Assembly: GCA_946902875.1 (NCBI GenBank)
Contig: OX336336.1
Location: forward strand, 25,623,558-25,687,557
Direction of reading: 5' to 3'
Length of the DNA stretch: 64,000 bases
Origin: Nematopogon swammerdamellus
Lineage: Eukaryota; Arthropoda; Insecta; Lepidoptera; Adelidae
The translations under genes were made by a program, and so were the position numbers. This document shows, piece by piece, positions 47,598 through 60,100 of the stretch (positions are counted from its first letter, which is position 1; each line of letters opens with the position of its first letter). A model generated the notes under the pieces. That model was not told where the DNA came from and did no database searches. It saw nothing but the letters and a program-made list of their open reading frames with translations.

Positions 47598-48614
47598 ACT
47601 ACTAACTTCACTGGGCCGAAAGCGCGGGGCGCTTCATTCGCCTATCTTTCGACGTGTATACGGTCGTACAGTGAAAGCACAGGCGACGAGGTTATATCAC
47701 AACGGCGGCGGGAGATATCTGCTTCCGCAAACAACAATAGTTCTAAATTCTCTTTGGCAAACAACTGGTATTTATTTTATTCTATTAAACTAACAAAGGA
47801 ACTGTAAATTGAATTCCAATCGTGAAGCTATTCAAAAGTTCCAAACTGCAAAATATACCATGAAAGGACAATGAAAGATAAAAAAATCCAGCAGCTGAGG
47901 GGAAAGCACAGATTACGATTAAACCGTATCTCATTACATCCGTGTTCCATTATAGATCCATCCTTATTTTATTCATACTAAAACAAGAGTTAATGGTTGG
48001 TTGACAGAGCAAATAATGCGTATGTTATGTTGCCGTGAATCTTACAAACCACAGACAAGAATAATCACGACGAGCCCTTCAAGACAGGATCAGGCTGGCA
48101 TAGGACTAAAGCATTGCATGTCGTAAGACGGAGGTTACACGCTAGGTTTGGCATCAGTTCAGTCCGTCACCTTGGTCACGAGTCGTGACAATGTGGTCGT
48201 GACTCACGACCAGATTGACGCCAGACTGATGCCAGACGTAAAATGCATTCGCACTATCAGTCTGCCATCAGTCTAGTACCAAAATATTTTAAAATCCATC
48301 AGTCTTGTCCATCAGTCCATCGGTCAATAGATTCAACGGTCAGTCTGTCTGTCTGGACTCTGGGTATCCCGACAACGGGATATCAAGGACAAGACTCCGT
48401 CCTAAAGAGCGACAGGATAGCTAGCCATGTCTCACTTTGGTATCGTTCTTCCACCGAGTGGTGGATACTCGTGCCATACGGGCTGCATGATTAAAGGGCT
48501 CCTTAAAAACTTACATGTAGCATGTAATTATATGTACGTATTAATAAGTATTCTTATTATTATTTTTATCTCCAATTGTCACGCAACTCTTTTGCTACTA
48601 CCTACTTACATTCC
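47598..48614. other. Upstream of the PANK4-like gene, no gene seen
   Basis: Holds its 5' UTR and promoter, not resolved. Bases 48350-48480 resemble family X (AAAGAGCGACAGGATAGCTA, TTCTTCCACCGAGTGGTG). Confidence 0.4.
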
Positions 48615-48770
48615 ACTATATTATCGAATCTCAAACATCCAAAGGTTGACTGTAAGAAATCTCTGTAAGGGATAAGTCCGCCTTTGCACCTTATGTAAAT
48701 TTTCCAATGTATTTGTTACTGTTTAATGTTTACTGGAGCAATAAAGAATTTTCTATCTATCTATCTATCC
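48615..48770 (+). mobile_element. LINE 3' tail with AATAAA and (TATC)n
   Basis: CTCAAACATCCAAAGGTTGACTG... and GGGATAAGTCCGCCTTTGC lead to GCAATAAAGAATTTTC and a TATC microsatellite. The same tail occurs at 63230-63330. This tail type is widespread in Lepidoptera as a LINE 3' end. Confidence 0.65.
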
Positions 48771-48774
48771 TTCC

Positions 48775-49510
48775 CTTTGGCTCCAGCCATATTAATATGC
48801 TTACCTACAGTTGACTCCCAGCCCTTTTCGCCGCGCGCAAAAACGCAAAATTTTGGCGCGCGCGCTCCCGCACAAATTCGAATATCCCGCCTCAATCGGT
48901 CGATTCATCACTGATCTGTATTCAGTCTTCTTTGTACTGAAATTGCGCATTCAGTCATACCGAACACTTCAGGATTCACTTATTTAGAAGCACAGACCGA
49001 TTTTTTTAAGTCCAGGCAAAACAAAACTCACTCGACATTTTTTTTTATTTTTTCTGACCAAAACTGTATAATTTCCTCCCACAAGTCGCCCATCAAAATA
49101 TAGGTATTGAAACGTACTCTAGAATACGGGTACCCGAAATACGGTACAAGATCTGTGTGTTCCAGTGTCTGTGGAAATGTCAGTTGTTATGGGAGCCCTT
49201 TTTTTTTTTATATTTTCAAAAAATATTTTCTGTGTGAAGGTGATTGTGTTGCCCAGTCATGTTTGAGAATAGTTACTAGTAAATTTAACCAAGAATGTAT
49301 ACCAGTATTCAGTTCTACTATGAAAAATTGGTAGAATTAGTGATGAAATGAGCCGCGCGCCGCCGCTCCGCGCCGAACCCCGATCGGGGTTTGCGGGACG
49401 TGACTGGTGGTCGATGTATTAACACCATGGAGCTACGACTCCGGCCGCCGCGCCCGCGCGTGGCTTGGTACCTCCATGATTAACACCGATCGGGGTTTCC
49501 GGCAGCCGAA
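48775..49510 (+). mobile_element. piggyBac-like MITE copy, 5' end damaged
   Basis: About 90 percent identical, in opposite orientation, to 59212-59886 from CTTACCTACAGTTGACTCCC to TTGGTAGAATTAGT. The TTAA at the left end is lost. The right part is replaced by GC-rich sequence with the palindrome CCCGATCGGG twice. Confidence 0.7.
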
Positions 49511-49897
49511 GGCTGAGATGTTACAGGAGGCCAAATAATACTCCGTATGGATAGTATTATACACTTTTAATTAAGGTCGAAGTACAATGAGACAATTCGA
49601 TTAAGTATGCACGTAGTGTTGGTGGTGTCCCAGCGCGGAATGTGTCGACCCACCGCGCCTCCTCTCCTGCCTGCCTGTGCTCTCAAGTGCCGTGTCGGTG
49701 TGATGTAGGTGTGCGTGCGTGTATGCAGCCGTATGTATGTGTAACACTTCATGTAATAAAAGAAAACGCGATAGTATGTGGACGCCCTAGTTAGTAGTAT
49801 TATATTCTTTGGTCTGTGGGCAACACCGAAACTGTCATCACCTGTCAATGTGTTTTGGAGGTTTGGGTTATGGTTGGTTTTTGATGAAAGGTTTTAT

Positions 49898-50652
49898 CAG
49901 TGTTGCCGTTTTAGTGACTTTGTCACTAGATCTAGTGAGTTTTTGACGTCTTTGGTGACATTTTTTAAAAACCTAGTCACTAGAAAAAATCTAGTGGCTT
50001 TTAGTGACTTTTAATAGTGATAAAATTTGAAGCACGGAGATTGACTTGGCTGTATACCCTCATAGATTTTACCTGTTCTTCATCACATCATCACATCATA
50101 GATCATCGACGATCTATGAACTTGAACGAATTAATCAAAATAATCGCTTTGGCTGTATATACCTTTGCCTTTTCAAGCAAATTTTCAGTACAATGAACAT
50201 TGTAAAAACTAAACAACGAAATAGACGAGCCACCAAAACTCTATTCAATACTTTTGATAAGGAACGAACTAAAAATTTTGAAAGAAAGCGGCCACACTTA
50301 CATTATACCTCCAGAAGTCCTGTCAAAAATTACGAAAACTACGAGAACCGTAAATAGAGAAACAGAACCAACAGCTACAACTTCTACAGAACCATCCACC
50401 TTCCCTGTGTCGGAAGAAGATGATGAGGAAATAATTCAATTAATTGAATTTTAAATTACGCAAGTGTAAACATTGAATGAATAAATCATTGATTATTTCA
50501 AATTTTATTTTATTATATCTTATTTTAAAAATGACGCTCTGAAAAAAATATTTAGTGACTTCTAGTGACTCTTTGAAGTAATTTTTTCCCCAATTCTAGT
50601 GACTTTATGGCAATAGTTTGGTGACTTTCTTTTTTCCTAAGCGGCAACACTG
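49898..50652 (+). mobile_element. hAT element, 755 bp, with a transposase remnant
   Basis: Ends CAGTGTTGCCG and CGGCAACACTG, flanked by GGTTTTAT at 49890-49897 and 50653-50660. It contains the C-terminal remnant of a hAT transposase and is an internally deleted derivative. Confidence 0.9.
50192..50453 (+). pseudogene. hAT transposase C-terminal (dimerisation domain) remnant
   Basis: One frame reads FSTMNIVKTKQRNR then ATKTL, the conserved end of the hATC domain, and a second frame continues RNELKILKESGHTYIIPPEV to an acidic end EEDDEEIIQLIEF. The switch of frame near 50250 shows a frameshift. The DDE catalytic core is absent. Confidence 0.75.
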
Positions 50653-50971
50653 GGTTTTATAATTTAGTTTTGTTTTTGCAATTAGCAAAGAATACATTAG
50701 TCATCTGTCGGCGGGGCGGTTTGTGCGTGTCGAGCACAGATTACCAATATATATGTCTGGGGGGGGAGTGTCGAGTGTCGTCCGGTACTGCGGTGCTGTG
50801 CTTTTCTTTGCTTGTTGGTTGATTGGAGATTGGAGCTGTTCATCCACAGGTTCAGGTGCTGTCGTCCTAGCCTTGATTTTGTGCCGTGCGGTGAGCGATG
50901 TGATCATCTACCGCGAGCCTGCGCAAATGTGCGTTCTGCATTCGAGTGGAGTGTACTGCTAAAACGCGAGG

Positions 50972-51117
50972 ATGGTGCCTGTGGCACTGGAGGGCGCGGC
51001 GGCGGGCGGCGCCAGCGCCGGAGAGGGCGCCGCGCGCGGCGGCTCCATCTCGCTGGCGATGCTGATAGACTTCATCGTGCAGCGCACCTATCACGAGCTC
51101 ACCGTTCTTGCCGAGTT
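50972..51117 (+). CDS. MED14: MED14 exon 1
   Basis: ATG at 50972 reads [40 protein letters not shown] and HELTVLAE plus two bases. The donor is TT|GTAAGT. Confidence 0.92.
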
Positions 51118-54100
51118 GTAAGTTCTATTACATTTGACATTGTCCTCATTTTGTACAGTACCCGGCAGTAAGTTTTTTTTATGGAAACTGACACGGTTGG
51201 CTACATCACCTACAACATCCGCGATGTCAGTCCATAACACCGGGCCAACTTGGTGCCACGTCAGTGCTTCCCTTCGGTCGTGCCGACTACACTGACCTGG
51301 ACGGAAAACACAAACTATTTACATAGCCGTTTCGACCGACCTTTCATTCAGTGCGGGCGGGTTTTTTTATTAATTTTTTTTTTATTGACTATGCGACATA
51401 TGGCGCCGAGCCACCCATAAGGTGTCTAACGACGCCCATGTACATTCGGTCGTATGCGGGGGTTGCGAATGCCATGCCGGCCTGACAGGTGCCCATTCAC
51501 GCCCCTCTTGAAGGACCCGAGACTACTTGGGGGGAAATATATGGGCAGGGAGAGCGTTCCAGAGTTTACCGGTTCTGTAGAGGAATGATCTGCAGAATCG
51601 ATGTTAAACCCTACCACCTAGTAATATAAGAAGGGAGTCATATCCCCTAGTCGCCTTTTGCGACATACACGGGAAGAGATGCAGTGGGGCTATTCTTTTA
51701 AAGTACCGGCCCCACACGGTACAAATTATTTATTTATTATTTATTTTACACAATTTGTTTGTAATGCCGGCACTTCACTTGGCTTAGCGTATTCGTGTAT
51801 TTGGCAAAAATTTCCGTTTCGTCTCCCTTTAATGGCTTGTTTAGAGCAAGATAAAACTAAAATGTTTGCAACAAACACGAATACGCTAAGCCAAGTGAAG
51901 TGCCGGCATTACAGTTAACTAATGCTGATTACTTTTCTCACATCACAGGCTGCCGCGCAAGACAGACATGGAGCGGAAGGTGGAGATCTACAAGTTCAGC
52001 GCGCGCACTCGGCAGCTGTTCGTGCGGCTGCTGGCGCTGGTGAAGTGGGCGAGCAGCGCCACCAAGGTGGACCGCTCAGCGCACATCATGGGCTTCCTCG
52101 ACAAGCAGGCGCTGCTGTTTGTGGAGACGGCGGACGTGCTGGCGCGCGTCGCTCGCGAGACGCTCGTGCACGCACGGTGAGCTTTATTGTTGAAACCGCA
52201 ACATCTATTGCCGAGCCACAAGTTCAGCGCTCGAACTCGGCAGCTGTTCGTGCGGCTGCTGGCGCTGGTGAAGTGGGCGAGCAGCGCCACCAAGGTGGAC
52301 CGCTCGGCGCACATCATGGGCTTCCTCGACAAGCAGGCGCTGCTGTTCGTGGAGACGGCGGACGTGTTGGCGCGCGTCGCTCGCGAGACGCTCGTGCACG
52401 CACGGTGAGCTTAATTGTTGAAACCGCAACATCTATTGTCGAGCCACAAGTTCAGCGCTCGAACTCGGCAGCTGTTCGTGCGGCTGCTGGCGCTGGTGAA
52501 GTAGGCGAGCAGTGCCACCAAGGTGGACCGCTCGGTGCACATCATGGGCTTCCTCGACGAGCAGGCGCTGCTGTTCGTGGAGACGGCGGACGTGCTGGCG
52601 CGCGTCGCTCGAGAGACGCTCGTGCACGCGCGGTGAGCTTTTTTTTTTGAAACTGCGACATCTATTATTTATTTATTTTTTAATGAACAAGCAGCTCTGG
52701 CTGATGTGTTCATATCAGTCTTTTTTTTTTATAATGAATGATTGTTTTTATTTTTTTATTTTTTTTTTTAGTTTTCGTACTTGGGCACTGTAGCTATTTG
52801 TTTGTTGATGTACTTTTTATGTATTTATCTAATCGGTTTTTATTTATTTATTTATTTATTTTATTTATTTATTTTAAACACTGACAGCTAACAGCTGGTG
52901 CGTGTATTCTGTTTACTAATTTATGAGTGCACTTGTATTGTTTTTAAGTATTTTTGTTTGTTTGTTTTTTGTTTTTTTTTTTTGTCTAATTGGTTTTTTA
53001 AAGAATTAACCGAGGGGGCGCTGACGGTGTCCTCAGATAATTTGTTCCAGGCCCTTACGACCCGGTGCGTCAGAAAATGCTTCCTGGGGTTGGTTCTATG
53101 TGTGGGCCATTTTTGTTTTAATGAGTGACCGCGAAGACGTTCTTCAGTGCTCCTTTCGTACATTGACTGTAGACTTGGTACATCGTAGCATTCTTTTAGG
53201 ATTTTATAGGTTTCTATAATGTCTCCTCGTTGTCTCCTTTCCTCAAGAGTTGTTAATCCCAGTGCCTGTAAGCGATCTTCATATGTTTTATTTTTAATTG
53301 ATGATACCATCTTTGTTGCTCGTCGCTGTACTCTCTCTAGTAGCTCAATATCTTTTTTAAAATATGGACTCCAAATTTGGTAGCCATATTCAAGTAGTGG
53401 TCTTATATATGTCTTGTAGAGTTTCAGAAACAGTTCTGCGGTGATGGAGGAGAAGGCTTTCCTTATTGTATAGAGAAGTGAATTTGCTCTCTTCACTAGC
53501 TCAATTATGTGCGCTTCCCATTTTAGATCTTCTGATATAACGACTCCTAAATCCTTTTGCGACTTAACTGGTTGTATTTGGTTTCCACCAATGTTGTATG
53601 AGAGCTTTGGGTTTTTAGACCCTATGTGGAGTACTGTACATTTACTGCTGTTGAGTGAAAGTAGCCATTCTTTTGTCCAATGTAGAATTTGGTCAAGGGT
53701 GTCTTGTATGGTCTGATGGCTTATAAGAGGGTCTGCAAAAAATTTTGTATCATCGGCAAAGAGCGAGAAGCTGAGTTTCATGATGGCTGGTAGGTCTGTG
53801 AGAAATATCCCAAATAAGATTGGCGCGACGATCGATCCTTGCGGTACTCCGCTGAGTACTGGTAGAGGTTCAGATAGTTGTTCGCCAACTCTCACTCGGA
53901 ACTTTCTATTTGTTAGAAGATCTTTCAGCCACAGTAGTAGTTTTCCACGGAGTCCAAAGTGGTCCAATTTGTGAATAAGTCGGTTTATCTGGACACGGTC
54001 GAAAGCTTTTTCATAATCTAAGTATATTATGTCCATTGGCTTACGCTCATCCCATGTTTTGGTCCATATGTTCATGCATTCGAGTAGGTTTGTTATGGTT

Positions 54101-57100
54101 GAGCGCTTGGGTACAAAACCGTGTTGTTGGCTGATGATAATTTTTTCTTGTGTTAAAATGTTCTTAGTGAGTCACAGACAATTTTCTCCATAGCCTTGCA
54201 TATAATGCTCGTCAGACTGATTGGGCGGTAGTTCGATGCTGCAAGTTTATCCCCTTTTTTGTATATCGGTGTTACTGTTGCTTCTTTCCAGTCTGACGGT
54301 AGTTTGCCAGTTTTAAAGGATAAGGTCATTATAAATGCAAGGTGTAGGCACAACTCTGGGGAACATCTTTTCAAATAGATTGCAGGTATACCATCCGGTC
54401 CCATTGATGTTTCATCTTTAAATCTTTTTAATACTTTCAGAACTTTCTCCGGGGTAAACTCCACCATTTCTAAAGTATTCTCTACTCTTGGAACAGCGAC
54501 TTGTGGTAAGGGGTCATCATTCTCTTGTACAAAAGATTTTTTAAACTGTTCTGCAAATGTGTTTGCTACTTCGAAGTGGTCGGTTATAATTTCTTTTGTG
54601 TCGGCTTTCCGCAAAGCTGGCGGTATACTAACTTTGGAGGATAGTTGTTTCCGGATGTAACCGTAGAAAGCTTTTGGCCCTAAAGTGATTATATTATCCT
54701 CGTACTTTTTCCTTGATTGTCTTGTCAGATATACAATTTGGTTGTTTACTTTGCGGTAAGTTTCGTATGTTTTTTGGGATTTATTTAATTGGTAAAGTCT
54801 CCACAGGTGCTTTTTTTGTTTAATCATATCAATGACTTGCTTGTTTATTCAGGGCTTGTTGCTTAATTTTTTCTTGGGTGTTGAGACAGGAACATGTGTA
54901 AGTAATGTATCTTGTGTTATTTTTTTGAATTGTGTCCAAGCATGTGTCACATCTGTTGCAGATGTGTCAGATAAATTTTCTTTGTTCAATGCTTTTCGTA
55001 TTATTTCGTAGTCAGCTTTCATGTAATTTGGACGAGGTTTTTTAATATTATTGTGAGATTTTTCTAAAATAAACTGAATAGTTGCTACCAATACTAAATG
55101 GTCACTTTTGCCAATATTTGCGCAGTAATCGATTTTTGTGCAAAGACTATGGTCATTGCACATTATGAAGTCGAGTAGAGATTCTTCATTATTGCGTTTT
55201 CTTGTGTTTTGTTCTACAAGTTGTTGCAAGCTTGAGTTTGTGTATGTTTTAATAAATTTTTCATGTAATGCGTTGTATCCATCTAATTTTTTTAATGGCC
55301 ACTGGATGTCGGGTAAGTTGAAATCACCTGCGATCAGTGTAGTTCCCTGCTGGGATGCCCGCTCAATCATGTCAAAGAGATCTGTGTCTGATTGTTCCAA
55401 AGTGTAATGGGTTGGGCGGTACACCCCGGCTAGTAGCATTTTAAAGTTGCCATACTCTATGTCTAGCCATAATGCTTCCACATTTGTTCTGTCATAGGTA
55501 GAGTTTCTTCTTGCTATAATAGGTATGTTATTATGATCGTTAGCAACATAGATTGCTACACCTCCACTTGCCTTTTTGCCGGTAGTTCGGTCTTGCCGAT
55601 ACAAAGAGAATCCAGGTATGTTCACAATGCTATCTTTTATTTCAGGTTTCAGATGTGTCTCAGTTATAATAATGAATGTAGGTTTTAATGTATTTATGTC
55701 TGCTAGTAAAAGGTCGAATTTTGCCGTTAGTGAAGCCAAGTTCGTGTAGTGTATGATCAGTTCGGTTACATCTGACGATGTTACTTTTTTGACAGTTTTA
55801 TAATTTTTGGACAATTATTTATGTATTTTATAGTCAGATCTTTTTCTCCGCCTTGCGTTCTTTCTTCTAGTTCCTGCCTGAGCTTTTTCAGATGGTCTCT
55901 TTGGTAAGGTGTCAGATCTGCTTTCGCTGTTACAGGGGCTTGCAATTTGGACTTGTTCTTCAAGATTTGAATTGCTTTTCGCTTACCTGACATAAATAAC
56001 AATCTTTATTGGGCGTGGTGTGGAGGCTCCAGGCTGAGGCTTACCGAGGCGGATAACAGCGTGAGGGCGCTCGGGCTCCGGCAGTGAGTCCAGGGTACGT
56101 TGGACACTTTCTGCATCATCCTTCTTGCGTTGGTCAGCATTCTCCGCTGCAGACTCCTGGATTCCAAACAGGATAACATTGGAGCTCCTCATCTTCCTGT
56201 CCTCTAGCTCTTCGATTACTGGATCGAGGTTTAGTCCCTTCGTATGACTATTCTTTAGGTTGTCGATTTCTTTGTTTAATTTTTCCAGCTGGTTCTTGAG
56301 GGATGACACCGCTTTCTTGAGGCTTGGGAGCTCCTTGATGCCAGTTTCGCAATCCGGGCACAGGTATCGAAGTGAGTGAGTCGCAAGTTGGAAAACTCGC
56401 ATTTCTGTAGCACTCAGTGCACTGCACTTGACACACACTGGGCGGTCACACCCAAAACATACGATGCCAGGGTTTTTCTCGTCCATAACGTTTTTCTTGT
56501 CACACTTGGAGCAAGACATCTTGTTTTGAAGTTGAAAAACTTTTATTTATGTATGATTTATTTAGTTAACTGAGTTTTGTAGAACACTGTGGGTAGTTTT
56601 TTGTTTACATTCGCAGTTGTATCAAAGCTGATTTTTTAAAGATGTTTTTCCTTATTTAATATTATTTATTTTGCAGAGATAACACTTTTCCTATAGTTTT
56701 AAATCACAAGCTTTTTATTGGTGATACTTTTAGAGCAATTTAGTAACTTATAACAATTTTCAGTTAAAACAGAGTTTTGAAGGTGTTTGTGTTTGGGGAG
56801 TCAATCACATCCTGTGGGAGTTTATTCCAGGCGTTCACCACTCGATTTGTTATGAAGTGCTTTCGGATGTTTGTGTTAGAAGCTGTCTGGTTAAGTTTTT
56901 TGCTGTGACCACGAAGGTGATAGTTCTGGTTCAGGTCAAACATTTCAATTAAGTCTGGGCAATCATACTTTGAGGTGAGTATTTTGTAGACTTCAATGAG
57001 GTCTCCTCTGTCGCGGCGTTCTTCCAATGTGGTCAGTTCAAGTATTTTTAATCTTTCTTCGTAGCTCAAGCTTTTTAGCTCGTAGGGAATTTTGGTGAAT

Positions 57101-60100
57101 CTTCTTTGAACTTATTCCAATTGGTGGATGTCTTTAACAAAGTATGGTTGCCATATCTGGAATCCGTATTCCAAAAGCGGTCGAACATAAGTCTTGTAAA
57201 TTTTAAGCATTATAAGTGGCGACAACACGAGGAAGCTCTTTTTTATGAGATATGTCAAGGAGTTGGCTCTTTTCACTATATCTGTGATGTGGGGTTCCCA
57301 TTTGAGATCGGAGGAGATGGTGATACCAAGGTCCTTTTGTAAATTAACTGGTGTCAGTTGTGTCTTGTCCAGGTACTAGGGAAGTTTCGGGTTTTTCTTG
57401 CCCAAATGTAGAACTGTGCATTTTTGTGCATTAAGCTTTATGAGCCATTCCGAGGACCGAGCCACCTATAAGGTTTTTTTTTTAATCTAAATTTTTTTTT
57501 AAGGCTCTAGCCATTCCTGGCTATGCCAGCCCCATAGTAACTATATTGATATTTTAATGTACTTCAGCATGATTCAACGCCTGTGACTTTACAAAAAAAC
57601 TTCTCGCCCCAAGGCTTCATGTACTTTAAAAAAACAGGTTGAGTCTGTACCTATAAGGTATTTCACCCAAGTACCGTCTCAGGTCCTTTAAGAGAGGCGT
57701 TAATGGACACCTGTCAGGCCGGGATGGCATTCGCAACCCCCGCATACGACCGAATGTCCATTGGCGTCGCTAGACCCCTTATGGGTGGCTCGGCGCAATA
57801 TGTCACGCTTACTATAAAAAAAAGGTGTCTAACGACGTCCATGAACATTTTGTTGTTGCTGTTGGTGTTGCTTTGGTTTGGGGTTGGCTCTGGGCTTGCA
57901 AACGAATCCCGCTTGGTTGGGGACCTTCGTGCAAAACCCCGCGATCTCCAGCTACCCAGCCAGCCTATGTCCTCTATGAAAGCCACAAGTCCACTGGGGC
58001 GTCTGCAGACCTCCACAACGGAAGATGGAGAACGGAGTATGTTCCTACATTGGTTGTCAAGCACAGTGTACTCCAACAAAACATGCTCGGCCGTTTCAGC
58101 CGTCGCCAAGCATCCCCTGCACAGTGGACTATCCGTAATACCCATGATGTGTCCATGGACGTTCGCCAAGCATTAAACTCACTTTTTGTGTCCCTTTTTA
58201 ACCGACTTTAACAAAAGGAGGACGTTCTCAATTCGACTGTATTTTATTTTATTTTTTTATGTTTGTCCCATCAGAACTTTCGACTGGGTGAACCGATTTT
58301 GATGATTCTTTTTTTATTTCAAAGCTGTTGCTTCCCGTGTGATCCCATTTCAATTTGGTCAAGATCGGATGGGAAAGCGAGGCTGAATTCGGCGATTCCG
58401 CCGAGTACATCAATAGCAAAAAATTACTAAAAAACTGTGAAATAAAAAACTATTTAAAAAAATATAAAAACCGTCTTCAAAAATGTATGAAATAAAAAAA
58501 AATCTAAACCTAGAGTTGAAGGCGGTGCTAAAGCAATCAAAAATAACCGACCGCCTTTAACTCTAGGGTTTGATTTTTTTTATTTCATACATTTTTGAAG
58601 GCAGTTTTTGTGTCCCTTTTTATGTATACTGATGAACAATAAAGTATATTTTAATTTCAACAACTGGCACACATATAATTTTCCTTAGGCCTATTAATGG
58701 TGTGCTCGTCCTCTTAGACTGCCGACGTTCCACATGGCGGCTGCGGTGGAGGTGCTGACGCTGGGCACGTACAGCCGGCTGCCGGCGGTGGTGCGCGAGC
58801 GGCTCGTGCCGCCGCCCGCGCTCACGCCCGCCGAGCGCCGCTCCACGCTGCGCGCGCTCGCGCACGTCGTGCGGCAGCGGCTCACCACCGCGCAGCTGCC
58901 CAACGATGTCAGGAATCTCAAGGTCGGTGCTGACAAACGTGGAGGTTTCCCTCCTGACATCACGGATGTTGTAGGTGAGGTAGCAAACCGTGCCAGTTTC
59001 CATAAAAAAAAAACAAAACAAAATATAATAATTGATTTATTACATTGATTATTGAATAGTAATAATAAATATAAATAAACTTAACGGATACAGCTTGTGG
59101 TATGTATATGTATGTATGTATGGATATAAAATGGTTCTTAAAGAAATGAGTGCTCAAGAACGATTTGTTTAAAAATAAATCTAAAAAAAAACACATATCT
59201 AAATGATGATTAACCCTTGCGCTCCCACAGCACCCGGCCGGGTTTTACGACGCGCCAATCCGTCAACTCCCACAACACCCGGCCGGGTGTCGGCGCGGCG
59301 CGGCTCCCTATTTAATTCATAACTAATTCTACCAATTTCCTATCAAACAACTGATTACTGGTATACATTCTTGGTTAAATTTACTAGTAACTATTATCAA
59401 ACATGACTGGGCAATACATCACCTTCATACAGAAAATATTTTTTGAAAATGTCAAAAAAAAAAGGTGGACCGTCTGACATTTCCACAGACACTGGAATAC
59501 ACAGATCTTGTACCGTATTTCGGGTACCCATATTCTAGAGTATGTTTCAATACCTATATTTTGATGGGTGACTTGTGGGAGGAAATTATACAGTTTTGGT
59601 CAGAAAAAACCAAAAAAAAGATGTCGAGTGTGTTTTGTTTTGCCTGGAGTTCAAAAAATATGTGCTTCTAAATAAGTGAATCCTGAAGTGTTCGGTATGA
59701 CAGAATGCGCAATTTCAGTACAAATCAGACTGAATACAGATCATTGATGAATCGATCGATTGAGGCGGGATATTCGAATTTGTGCGGGAGCGCGCGGGCC
59801 AAAATTTTGGGTTTTTGCGCGCGGCGAAAAGGGCTGGGAGTCAACGGTAGGTAAGCGTATGAAAATCGCGTGAGCTAAAGGGTTAACTTAAAACTTTTAA
59901 CTGGGAAAGCCAAGGCTGCCTCTCTATAAAATTAATAAATAAATAAAAAAAACAGCCAAGTGCGACTTGAACTCGCGCACCGAGGGTTCCGTATCGCCAT
60001 GTCATGGTCAGCGCCACTCACGCCATCTATGTATTATTTAAAATGCTACATACTCTTTTCGGTAGACATTATTTGGTTCTTGTATGGGGAGCCCCTTGAA

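Larger units (their letters stand above)
52840..56640 (-). mobile_element. Nearly full-length CR1-type LINE in MED14 intron 2
   Basis: On the minus strand an ORF1 with a PHD-like zinc finger, an endonuclease and a reverse transcriptase follow in order, ending with a (TAAA)n tail near 52840-52880. It is opposite in orientation to MED14. It carries at least one nonsense change and two frameshifts, so it is inactive but young. A 5'-truncated copy of its 3' end lies at 60437-60690. Confidence 0.9.

Noticed and set aside
51922..52650. 242-codon plus-strand open frame
   Set aside because: It is a shifted frame over MED14 exon 2 and its tandem copies; the true MED14 frame is different and ends at the splice donor.
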